This document shows, one piece after another, positions 1-5,598 of a DNA stretch of 7,106 bases; the first letter of the stretch is position 1, and each line of letters starts with the position of its first letter. The notes beneath the pieces are model-generated. The model saw only the letters and a list, made by a program, of their open reading frames with translations. It was not told where the DNA came from and ran no database searches. The position numbers were made by a program, and so were the translations under genes. The stretch is taken from positions 1 to 7,106 of the forward strand of contig CAIUYS010000220.1 in assembly GCA_903903365.1 (NCBI GenBank), written 5' to 3'. The DNA comes from an uncultured Methylococcaceae bacterium (GTDB lineage Bacteria; Pseudomonadota; Gammaproteobacteria; Methylococcales; Methylomonadaceae).

Positions 1-153
1 CAAAGTGCGGGTGGGGTTGCCGGGACTCATCGCCAAACCCAGTTGCTGGGCTTTACATACCGTCCAAACAAGACCGATGGTTAGTTCTGTGACCGGCGTA
101 TCGCTGTCCGCATGGTCGACTAATAACTCATAAATTCTTGATGGCTTTTCCAT
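1..153 (-). CDS. DUF4213/DUF364-type protein, N-terminal part (cut by window edge)
   Basis: Only the first 51 residues are present; the frame stays open to the left edge. The visible protein starts MEKPSRIYELLVDHA and contains the stretches TIGLVWTVCKAQQLGLAM and SPGNPTRTL. This resembles the N-terminal DUF4213 (enolase-N-like) domain of nif-cluster proteins that carry a Rossmann-like DUF364 domain after it. That family was proposed from a crystal structure to chelate heavy metals; its reaction is unknown. The start ATG lies 5 bases after the stop of the preceding gene, so it belongs to the nif operon, although no clear Shine-Dalgarno precedes it. A metal-handling role in cofactor synthesis is inference from context. 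Family recognition is from remembered motifs and only a third or less of the protein is visible. Confidence 0.6.
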   Translation of the reverse strand, partial: MEKPSRIYELLVDHADSDTPVTELTIGLVWTVCKAQQLGLAMSPGNPTRTL

Positions 154-158
154 GTTGG

Positions 159-533
159 CTACGTAGGCATGTGCAATAATTTGGCTTCAGACTTAATGTT
201 TTCAGCCTTACCCCAGGCAGTAACACCTTCAACAAACCAGTTTGCTTTGCCCGGATGAGTTTTGACCACATCATATTCTGCATAAAAAGTGCCGTCACTA
301 TTAAACTGAAGCCTGCCGATGCGTGATTTTTTAGACTCATCGTACCAATGGCAGGTTAAGTTATGATCCCCCGTATAAGGGTCTTTGATGAGCACGAAAC
401 TGGCTTGGTCGTAATTAGGGTAGTGCTTGATTTCAGCTTCCCCAAACCCCAGCTTGTTAATTTCCTCGCTCAGTCGCTGACAGATACATTCTGCCAACTG
501 ACGGTTTTTAGTGATGTGTTCAGATAAATCCAT
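159..533 (-). CDS. Unrecognised 124-residue nif-operon protein
   Basis: I do not recognise a named family. The protein is soluble, with no signal peptide or membrane segment. Residues 1-30 look like an amphipathic helix; the middle and C-terminal parts look beta-rich with many aromatic residues (CHWYDESKK, FNSDGTFYAEYDV, NWFVEGVTAWG). Two cysteines lie near residues 17 and 61 and are not arranged as an Fe-S motif. The start ATG follows the ferredoxin stop codon by only 4 bases and the stop is 5 bases before the next start, so it is surely co-transcribed and probably translationally coupled; no good Shine-Dalgarno is visible. Its position among nif accessory genes suggests a role in nitrogen fixation, which is inference. 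Its uninterrupted frame, tight spacing and protein-like composition make it a real gene. Confidence 0.85.
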   Translation of the reverse strand: MDLSEHITKNRQLAECICQRLSEEINKLGFGEAEIKHYPNYDQASFVLIKDPYTGDHNLTCHWYDESKKSRIGRLQFNSDGTFYAEYDVVKTHPGKANWFVEGVTAWGKAENIKSEAKLLHMPT

Positions 534-537
534 CAGG

Positions 538-861
538 CTACCAGATCTCGGCAGGAACCATCAAACTGTCAACGGGTTTGCCACCCAACAGATGCTGTTC
601 GATGATGGTAAGGACATCAGCCTTTTTCAAGTTGCCGTACATAATACCTTCAGGATAAACCAAAACACTGGGTCCCATCATGCAAGGTCCCATGCAACCG
701 GTATTGGTCAGGCCGATTTTTTCAAATAGATTACGGGTTTGTATTTCATTCATAAATTCATTCATGATTTCAGCACAACCCGAACTGGCACACGAACCTC
801 TGGGATGTCCTTGTGGCCGGTTTTGAGTACAAACAAATACATGTTTTTCTGGTCTGGGCAT
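538..861 (-). CDS. Thioredoxin-fold [2Fe-2S] ferredoxin (Shethna protein I type)
   Basis: A 107-residue cytoplasmic electron carrier. It closely resembles, from memory, Azotobacter vinelandii FeSI and the Clostridium pasteurianum [2Fe-2S] ferredoxin: an N-terminal strand ending in C11, the segment CTQNRPQGHPRGSC with C24, the motif GCMGPC with C56 and C60, and the C-terminal LLGGKP...PAEIW. C11, C24, C56 and C60 are the expected cluster ligands and fall at the same numbers as in the clostridial protein. An extra cysteine, C29, lies in the mobile loop after C24. The start has an AAGGA Shine-Dalgarno 8 bases upstream. Members are found in nif regions and the clostridial protein is known to interact with the MoFe protein, so a role near nitrogenase or its cofactor assembly is likely but the exact partner is unknown. 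Confidence 0.95.
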   Translation of the reverse strand: MPRPEKHVFVCTQNRPQGHPRGSCASSGCAEIMNEFMNEIQTRNLFEKIGLTNTGCMGPCMMGPSVLVYPEGIMYGNLKKADVLTIIEQHLLGGKPVDSLMVPAEIW

Positions 862-890
862 GATCGTGATCCTTATATTAATGGTGGAGA

Positions 891-961
891 CGCCGGGAAC
901 GCTGAGCCCCGGCTCGGCGCAGCCTGGTTAAATGCCAAGCTGGGGCTTGGCGTTCCCGGCG
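891..961. repeat. Cloverleaf-like palindromic repeat between fdxB and the [2Fe-2S] ferredoxin gene
   Basis: A 71-bp element in the 139-bp gap. Perfect 12-bp outer arms CGCCGGGAACGC (891-902) and GCGTTCCCGGCG (950-961) enclose two smaller hairpins: GCTGAGC/GCTCGGC (901-907, 912-918, one mismatch) and GCCAAGC/GCTTGGC (934-940, 945-951, perfect, 4-base loop). The inner hairpins share their outermost bases with the outer arms, so the forms partly compete. The two inner hairpins also resemble each other's complement, so the whole can fold as one long imperfect stem. It is far more GC-rich than its flanks. No T-run follows, so it is not an ordinary terminator. It looks like a dispersed REP/MITE-type repeat. 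No flanking target duplication is obvious. Confidence 0.8.
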
Positions 962-1000
962 TGACTATCGCTAATCCCAATGCTCTTGAGAGCCATGAAA

Positions 1001-1318
1001 TTAAGCCGCTTGTTTATGAACGTGAGTAAAACAGTCTTTTGGGCATACTTTTGAGCAGGCTTCACAGCCAATACAATCAAGGCCGTCTTTTATACTCATG
1101 ACCATACTGTTGTCATCGTCGTCTTCAAAATCGCCATAGTCATCGTCAAAATCGTCGGGATTAAGGGCTTCGGCTTTTTCCACCAAATCAAAAACATCAC
1201 GCGGGCAGACCTTAAAACAACGACCACAACCAATGCAGGTTTTTTGATTGATGTCAGTCACATAGGCAGGTGTCCATTGATTGCCGCCAAAGGTGACACC
1301 GGTTACAAATTCAGCCAT
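1001..1318 (-). CDS. fdxB: Nif-specific ferredoxin III, 2x[4Fe-4S]
   Basis: A 105-residue cytoplasmic bacterial-type ferredoxin. Two classic motifs are visible: C28-x2-C31-x2-C34-x3-C38-P and C82-x2-C85-x2-C88-x3-C92-P, each set binding a [4Fe-4S] cluster (the fourth cysteine of each motif normally completes the other site). Between them is a strongly acidic linker at residues 55-69, about 11 of 15 residues Asp or Glu. An additional cysteine, C96, follows the second motif. The N-terminal stretch up to about residue 27 and the long spacing between motifs match the ferredoxin III family of nif clusters. The start is preceded by GGGAG 7 bases upstream, and the gene lies 14 bases after the DUF683 gene. 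The likely role is low-potential electron donor for nitrogenase or FeMo-cofactor synthesis. Confidence 0.95.
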   Translation of the reverse strand: MAEFVTGVTFGGNQWTPAYVTDINQKTCIGCGRCFKVCPRDVFDLVEKAEALNPDDFDDDYGDFEDDDDNSMVMSIKDGLDCIGCEACSKVCPKDCFTHVHKQAA

Positions 1319-1332
1319 GATTAATCTCCCGG

Positions 1333-1548
1333 TCAGGCCGCTTCTACTTGAGCGGCATTAAGTTTTTGATTGGCTTCATCCCATGCTTTGCAGGCATCGT
1401 AGGTGGCTTGCGCAATCCCCATAATTTCATCGTAAGCATCAGGCAAGCGGTCTTCAATCAAGTCATGCAATTCCATCGCCTGTTCGCTGGCCAGGCGTTT
1501 GGTTTTCTTGACATCTTTTTCCAATTTTTTCAAGTCTTCAGGACTCAT
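1333..1548 (-). CDS. DUF683 (CCE_0567-like) nif accessory protein
   Basis: A 71-residue, highly charged, almost wholly helical protein: a likely coiled coil at residues 1-35 (MSPEDLKKLEKDVKK...) followed by a second helix with YDEIMGIAQATYDACKAWDEAN. This matches the small DUF683 family, which is found almost only in nif clusters beside the DUF269 gene; a cyanobacterial member has been crystallised as a helical oligomer, but the function is unsettled. The start codon has an AAGGAG Shine-Dalgarno that overlaps the stop codon of the upstream gene (TAAGGAG), with 11 bases between the two genes, so the pair is tightly linked in translation. A single cysteine is present at about residue 53. Confidence 0.93.
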   Translation of the reverse strand: MSPEDLKKLEKDVKKTKRLASEQAMELHDLIEDRLPDAYDEIMGIAQATYDACKAWDEANQKLNAAQVEAA

Positions 1549-1559
1549 GGCTTTACTCC

Positions 1560-2033
1560 TTAATCGGTGGCAGCGCTGTGATATTTTTCGATTAAGCCCA
1601 GCGCTTTTTCAATCGCTTTCTCGCTTTTTTCGCACAAATCTTCAAGGCTGGAAAAACCAAAACGATGCGTGTCTCGCAATACTTTATCAACGACAATCAG
1701 TTTTCCTACCATGATTAAGGCGCGGCCAAAGCCTTCATGCGTCACATTAATCATGGGCGCAGCCATTAAGCCGGTCTTTTTTTCAATCAGTGTCGCCAGT
1801 GAGTTGTAATAAGCTTTTAAACGGGCAATGGTAATTTCTTCAGGATCACCGATGACCGGAATTTTCTGTTTACGTTCTTTGGTTAACACAATCGGGTCGA
1901 TGATTTTTGCTTCCGACCAGCCATCGTAAGTGTCATAAGTATCTATGGCGCGTAATTGTTTTATATAATCTTTTACAATGTCAGAACTTAAATTGACATC
2001 ATCTTCTTGTACAACTAATTCAGCAGTGGCCAT
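1560..2033 (-). CDS. NifX-associated nitrogen fixation protein (DUF269)
   Basis: A 157-residue soluble protein. Recognisable family stretches are RAIDTYDTYDGWSEAK near residues 28-43, a central helix ITIARLKAYYNSLATLIEKKTG, and the conserved GFGRALIMVGKLIVVDKVLRD followed by HRFGFSSLEDLCEKSEKAI. These match the family annotated as NifX-associated, which nearly always sits beside nifX; its biochemical role is not established. No cysteine motif for an Fe-S cluster is visible; the single cysteine is in DLCEKSE. The start is supported by GGAG 8 bases upstream. The 83-bp gap separating it from nifX is the second largest inside this operon and contains a palindromic repeat. Confidence 0.95.
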   Translation of the reverse strand: MATAELVVQEDDVNLSSDIVKDYIKQLRAIDTYDTYDGWSEAKIIDPIVLTKERKQKIPVIGDPEEITIARLKAYYNSLATLIEKKTGLMAAPMINVTHEGFGRALIMVGKLIVVDKVLRDTHRFGFSSLEDLCEKSEKAIEKALGLIEKYHSAATD

Positions 2034-2073
2034 TTCTTTTCTCCGTTAACTAATAAATTTTTGGTTATTTGAT

Positions 2074-2108
2074 GTAGGGGCAAGCCCTTGCGGTTGCTCA
2101 ACCCCTAC
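2074..2108. repeat. Short palindromic repeat between nifX and the DUF269 gene
   Basis: Outer arms GTAGGGG (2074-2080) and CCCCTAC (2102-2108) are perfect 7-bp inverted repeats. Inside lie two small hairpins: GCAAG/CTTGC (2080-2084, 2087-2091) and GGTT/AACC (2092-2095, 2100-2103). The last shares bases with the outer right arm. The layout, an outer stem holding two inner stems, repeats that of the element at 891-961 although the sequences differ. It resembles the dispersed GTAGGGGC...CCCCTAC repeats of many bacterial genomes. There is no T-run after the stem in the operon's direction, so termination is unlikely. Confidence 0.65.
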
Positions 2109-2116
2109 CGTATTAA

Positions 2117-2650
2117 TCATTCATCCCAACCTTCATCTTCCATCTTGCTGAAGCGCTCAGGATCAGGGCTTTTGTGTTGATTAATCGCTTTTGCCAGCCA
2201 ATTGGAAGGCCCGGCTTTTATTTCATTTTGCAGGTCAACGATCAAGTCTTTAATCTTGCTGCCTTCATGAACCTTGATGGGTTGTATGTTTTTTAAGAGG
2301 AGCTGATTTATGGCTGAGCCGCCAATGGCTTGGCAATACACCGCTGCACAGCCGTTGAGCAAGTCAATCTTGACGGACAGTTTGTCTTCGGCAATTGCTC
2401 CCTGCATTGCTCTACCTCCTGCATCCTTGCAGTCGTCATTGCCGTCCTGACTCAGTTCACCAAATTGGGCTGCTTCCAGTAATTCAGAATTTTCCAAATT
2501 AACGGCATAGACTGCAAAAGATTTGGCAGAGCCAAAATGTTGATTAACGGTTTCCATATCAGTCGTAGCAAAGGCTACTTTTAATGCAGTGTCCATAAAT
2601 TTCCTTTTATCAGACGAGTGCACAATGTGCATTCGTCGGGTTAATGACAT
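2117..2650 (-). CDS. nifX: NifX, FeMo-cofactor/precursor carrier
   Basis: A 177-residue member of the NifX/NifB-C-terminal/NafY fold. NifX binds NifB-cofactor and the later VK precursor and passes them to the NifEN scaffold. Visible hallmarks are LKVAFATTD, the VNQHFGSAKSFAVY stretch with H38, GCAAVYCQAIGGSA near 100-113, GPSNWLAKAI and the C-terminal MEDEGWDE, as in Azotobacter NifX. An internal segment near residues 70-88 (NDDCKDAGGRAMQGAI) appears longer than in the Azotobacter protein. The start chosen overlaps the nifN end by 10 bases. It lacks a clear Shine-Dalgarno, but the N-terminal RRMHIVHSSD matches the extension that precedes the core in Azotobacter and Klebsiella NifX (from memory). 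The alternative start at 2596 would give 159 residues and has a better ribosome site. Confidence 0.95.
   Translation of the reverse strand: MSLTRRMHIVHSSDKRKFMDTALKVAFATTDMETVNQHFGSAKSFAVYAVNLENSELLEAAQFGELSQDGNDDCKDAGGRAMQGAIAEDKLSVKIDLLNGCAAVYCQAIGGSAINQLLLKNIQPIKVHEGSKIKDLIVDLQNEIKAGPSNWLAKAINQHKSPDPERFSKMEDEGWDE
2602..2606 (-). promoter_or_regulatory. Possible internal ribosome-binding site of nifX
   Basis: AAGGA on the minus strand sits 5 bases before an in-frame ATG at 2596 (residue 19 of the long NifX). It is a better ribosome site than that of the upstream start at 2650, so a second, shorter NifX of 159 residues beginning MDTALKVAF could be made, or this could be the only start used. 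The family resemblance of the N-terminal extension argues that the long form is real. Confidence 0.35.
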
Positions 2651-4038
2651 GACAGCGGATAGTCGGTAAGTTCGCTGGCCGGTTTTTGGGCATACACAGA
2701 ACGATAAACCGGAATTTCTTCATGCGAATAATTGATGACCAAATTAGCCAAATCAAACAGGGTCTGCCGGGTGCCGCGATAACCGATCCAGGTTTTTTGA
2801 TAACCGCCAATAATATCGAATAACGGAAAGCCGGCTCTCAAGATGGGCGTACCAAGTCTTTCAGCGGTATCCACGGCATGGGAGTTGCCAATGACCAGTT
2901 GCGCTTTATTGGCCTTGCCAATGTGCTCCATATCTTCAAGATCGCCAATTTTGATGGTGGCAACCGGAATACGCGCCAATAAAGGCACGTTGCAAGAAGT
3001 CACTGCGGCAACCACTTCAGCGCCCATTTCCTGAACCAGCTCAACAAAGGCATTCAGTAAATCCGCATCGGCGGCAATGGCAATCCGTAACTGACCCAAC
3101 ATAAAATGCGTGTCCAGCATGGCGTCCTGCAATTGCGAGCGCTGCCGTTCAATGCGTTCGGGCACCTCGCGACCACTGATTTCAGCCAAGGCGCTAATTA
3201 GTGCATCATTGGCTTTTAAGCCGTAAAGATGATCCAGTGCATAAGTTGGAACGCCGGTTCTTTCTTCCAACAATTCACCTGCTTTATGAAGCGATGGCCC
3301 GATAACCACCGTTGCCAGCGCATCGCCCAGCGTTGCCATTTCTGACAAAGGCGTGCCGCCAATGGTGACCGGGCTAAAATCCTCATCCGTCAAGCAGCCA
3401 TCCAGCGAGTCGGAAATATCCGGTATAAAAACCGCTCTGAGCTGAAATTGTTCAAAAATATCCCGAAGCGCTTCCAGGTCGCCGGGTGTCAGCGTGTAAT
3501 TTGCCAAGACATTAACCTGACGTTTCCGTTTGCCGGGATAAGTGCCAGCCTCTTTGGCATTCGGGACTAAGGCACGGATGATCTCCGTGAGTGTTGCGGC
3601 ATAACCGGTTTCAACACTGCCGGTAAAATCAGGGGTATTGACACCCACGACGGCAATATCGGCAAATTCCGGATTGGCTTCTCTAAATTCGCGGATATTT
3701 CGATGCACATCCGCGCCTTGGGTTTCAGCAAGCCCGGTCGTTAAAATAGTGATCAGTGCAGGGCGGGATTTTTCGGCAATAGTCCGAATGCCTTCGCGTA
3801 CATTTTCGTCAGCTCCCATTACCGAACTGCCTTGATCCATCGCCGTGCTTTGCAGTGGAATGGGTTCCCTGAAGTGGCGCACAAAAAACACTTTGGCAAA
3901 AGCCGTGCAGCCTTGCGAGCCATGCAGCATGGGTATTGACCGATTAAAACCCAACGTCGCCAAGGAGCCGCCGATTGGCTGGCTGGCTTTAAGAGGATTG
4001 ACGGACAGCGCCTTGTTTCTTTTCAGGATGTCAGCCAT
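2641..4038 (-). CDS. nifN: NifN, beta subunit of the NifEN cofactor scaffold
   Basis: A 465-residue cytoplasmic protein, normal family length, homologous to nitrogenase NifK. With NifE it forms an alpha2beta2 scaffold on which NifB-cofactor is converted to the FeMo-cofactor precursor. The N-terminus NPLKASQPIGGSLATLGFNR and MLHGSQGCTAF are typical; C44 lies at the position of the NifN ligand of the [4Fe-4S] cluster at the NifE-NifN interface in Azotobacter. Later landmarks are TTGLAETQGADV near 100-112, NYTLTPGD, VIGPSLHKAGELLEERTGVP, and the C-terminal GFPLFDIIGGYQKTWIGYRG. The start codon shares one base with the nifE stop (TAATG) and is preceded 7 bases upstream by GGAGG inside nifE, so the two subunits are translationally coupled. 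Confidence 0.98.
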   Translation of the reverse strand: MADILKRNKALSVNPLKASQPIGGSLATLGFNRSIPMLHGSQGCTAFAKVFFVRHFREPIPLQSTAMDQGSSVMGADENVREGIRTIAEKSRPALITILTTGLAETQGADVHRNIREFREANPEFADIAVVGVNTPDFTGSVETGYAATLTEIIRALVPNAKEAGTYPGKRKRQVNVLANYTLTPGDLEALRDIFEQFQLRAVFIPDISDSLDGCLTDEDFSPVTIGGTPLSEMATLGDALATVVIGPSLHKAGELLEERTGVPTYALDHLYGLKANDALISALAEISGREVPERIERQRSQLQDAMLDTHFMLGQLRIAIAADADLLNAFVELVQEMGAEVVAAVTSCNVPLLARIPVATIKIGDLEDMEHIGKANKAQLVIGNSHAVDTAERLGTPILRAGFPLFDIIGGYQKTWIGYRGTRQTLFDLANLVINYSHEEIPVYRSVYAQKPASELTDYPLSCH

Positions 4039-5483
4039 TACGCAGCCTCCACCATTGAATTACCCCCCTTTAGCAAAGGGGGGGCAGGGGGGATTTGGGG
4101 AGTTTTTATTTTCCACGGCGCAGGCGCCCTCACAGCTTCCCAGACAGGACTTTCAATCGTCAGTGCCAATTGGCGCACCAACTCCAACATGCCTTGATAA
4201 CCTTCATAACCAAATTCGCGTTCCTGGTTAATATCCAAAAACGGCACTTTGGCTTTTAACGCCGTGTACATATTTCGACCACCGGCGATCAAAATGTCAG
4301 CCTGATAATCATGCACGATTTTTAACAATGCTCTGGGGCTACCATCGTCAATCATCACGGTGTCTTCGCCCATCAGTTCACGTATCCGGGCTTTATCTTC
4401 TTCGGTGGATTTTTTGGTGCCGGTGGCAACCACCACCATCCCTAAATCTTGCAGTGCTGAAATCACGGACCAGCTTTTTACACCGCCGGTAAATAACAAT
4501 ACCCGCTTGCCTTTAAGGCGAGCTTTCCAAGGTTCGAGTTCTTTTCTGACCCGACTTTCTTCACGCTGTATGAGCGCCTTAGTACGGGCAGTTAAATCGG
4601 CATCATCAAGGGCTTTTGCAAAATCAGTCAAGGCCTGACTGGTGTCGGTAATGCCGTAAAATCTGCCTTCAAACCAAGGTGTTCCGTACTGTTGCTGTAA
4701 CTTGCGTGCAACATTCACCATCGCTTTCGAGCACACCATCATATTCACTTCAGCTTTGTGCATGGTTTGCACTTCGCGAAAGCGGGCATCACCGGACAGC
4801 GTACACAACACCCGCAAGCCCAGCTCATCCAGCAGCGGCAATACATGCCAGAATTCACCGGCAATGTTGTATTCGCCGACCAGATTAACGTCATGAACTT
4901 TAATGCCTTCATGCGCCGCGATTTGCGGCAACGGATCGGGGTCACGCGTACCTATCACATGATTAACCATCGCATCACCAGCAATACGGTTGCCCAGGTT
5001 TTTAGTGCCGTAAAATCCGGCCGAATCAATCGGCACCACCGGCACGCCCCAACGCTCTTGCGCTGATTTACACACGGCATTAATATCATCACCAATTAAT
5101 GCCGGTACGCAGGTGTTATAAACAAAAACGGCGGGCGGCGAGTAAGTGTCAATGGCTTGTTTGATGGCATGGAACAAGCGTTTTTCCGCACGTCCCATAA
5201 TAATATCTTGCTCGGTTAAATCGGTAGTCATACCAATGCGATATAAATCCGCTCCGGAAGACCGCGTACCCCGATTGTCCCAAGAACTGCCGGCACAGGC
5301 AATAGGGCCGTGGACAATATGCGCGACATCAGCAATAGGCAACAAGGCAATCTGTGCGCCGTCAAAAGCGCAACCACCTGCCGAAGCACCCGGTTTGGGC
5401 TTGGCACAACCGGATTTTTCCTTTTTGTTATGTTCACAGGCCGGTTCATCCAATAGTACGGCAATGTCTTTTGTTGATTTCAT
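4038..5483 (-). CDS. nifE: NifE, alpha subunit of the NifEN cofactor scaffold
   Basis: A 481-residue homologue of NifD and partner of NifN. Residues C38, C63 and C125 (in AGGCAFDGA, GPIACAGSSWDNRG and YNTCVPALIGDD) correspond to the NifE ligands C37, C62 and C124 of Azotobacter vinelandii, and C251 in NMMVCSKAM to C250; every one is offset by one residue. I chose the ATG at 5483 because MKSTKDIAVLLDEPACEHNK aligns with the Azotobacter N-terminus; a GTG nine bases upstream (5492) is in frame but not needed. No convincing Shine-Dalgarno precedes the ATG. The C-terminal tail after APAPWKIK contains PQIPPAPPLLKGG, encoded by a palindromic repeat, so the tail is unlike the Azotobacter one. It is first gene of the operon and has its own sigma-54 promoter. 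Confidence 0.98.
   Translation of the reverse strand: MKSTKDIAVLLDEPACEHNKKEKSGCAKPKPGASAGGCAFDGAQIALLPIADVAHIVHGPIACAGSSWDNRGTRSSGADLYRIGMTTDLTEQDIIMGRAEKRLFHAIKQAIDTYSPPAVFVYNTCVPALIGDDINAVCKSAQERWGVPVVPIDSAGFYGTKNLGNRIAGDAMVNHVIGTRDPDPLPQIAAHEGIKVHDVNLVGEYNIAGEFWHVLPLLDELGLRVLCTLSGDARFREVQTMHKAEVNMMVCSKAMVNVARKLQQQYGTPWFEGRFYGITDTSQALTDFAKALDDADLTARTKALIQREESRVRKELEPWKARLKGKRVLLFTGGVKSWSVISALQDLGMVVVATGTKKSTEEDKARIRELMGEDTVMIDDGSPRALLKIVHDYQADILIAGGRNMYTALKAKVPFLDINQEREFGYEGYQGMLELVRQLALTIESPVWEAVRAPAPWKIKTPQIPPAPPLLKGGNSMVEAA
4063..4100. repeat. GC-rich palindromic repeat inside the nifE 3' end
   Basis: A perfect 9-bp stem CCCCCCTTT (4063-4071) and AAAGGGGGG (4075-4083) with a 3-base loop, followed by further G-runs (GCAGGGGGGATTTGGGG). 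It resembles a dispersed bacterial repeat whose translation gives proline/glycine-rich peptides such as PPLAKGG on one strand and PPAPPLLKGG on the other. Here it is read in frame as NifE residues about 463-474 and ends 23 bases before the nifE stop. The hairpin would lie in the mRNA just before the nifN ribosome site at 4046-4050. Confidence 0.75.
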
Positions 5484-5522
5484 GGTTACCACTGCAAAAA
5501 TAGCTTCGTTTGCATTGACAAA

Positions 5523-5538
5523 AGCAAGCCTTATGCCA
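5523..5538 (-). promoter_or_regulatory. Sigma-54 (-24/-12) promoter of the nifE operon
   Basis: On the minus strand the sequence TGGCATAAGGCTTGCT fits the RpoN consensus TGGCAC-N5-TTGCW, with GG (5537-5536) and GC (5525-5524) exactly 10 bases apart; the only departure in the conserved part is T for C at the end of the -24 box. This predicts transcription from about 5512 and a 5' leader of about 29 bases before the nifE ATG. Confidence 0.88.
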
Positions 5539-5543
5539 TTTTA

Positions 5544-5556
5544 TAAGCCTCTGATT
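5544..5556 (-). promoter_or_regulatory. IHF binding site between activator site and promoter
   Basis: The minus strand reads AATCAGAGGCTTA, a complete match to WATCARNNNNTTR, with an AT-rich stretch next to it on the NifA-site side. It lies between the NifA site and the -24 element, where IHF bends DNA so that NifA can touch the sigma-54 polymerase. Confidence 0.65.
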
Positions 5557-5582
5557 TTAAATTATTTTATGAGAATTTGTTT

Positions 5583-5598
5583 TGTAGGAAAGCTTACA
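5583..5598 (-). promoter_or_regulatory. NifA upstream activator site
   Basis: TGT-N10-ACA, seen within the larger palindrome TTTGTAGGAAAGCTTACAAA (5581-5600) with perfect 6-bp arms. Its centre is about 78 bases upstream of the predicted nifE transcription start, within the usual range. The site is symmetric; strand is given for the operon it is inferred to control. Confidence 0.85.

Noticed and set aside
891..961. Rho-independent terminator between fdxB and the [2Fe-2S] ferredoxin gene
   Set aside because: The stem is strong but no T-run follows in the direction of the operon, and the next gene is clearly part of the same nif set.
739..1029. 96-codon plus-strand frame over the fdxB-ferredoxin gap
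   Set aside because: It is antisense to both ferredoxin genes and mostly reads the palindromic repeat.
3845..4231. 128-codon open frame on the plus strand across the nifE/nifN junction
   Set aside because: It is the complement of two certain genes. Its PPLAKGGQGGFG segment arises from the palindromic repeat, not from a real gene.
4758..5066. 102-codon plus-strand frame within nifE
   Set aside because: Shadow of nifE; the NifE frame carries all conserved motifs.
5484..5492. GTG at 5492 as nifE start (three extra residues)
   Set aside because: The ATG at 5483 gives an N-terminus that aligns with Azotobacter NifE and has no worse ribosome signals; the extra residues have no support.
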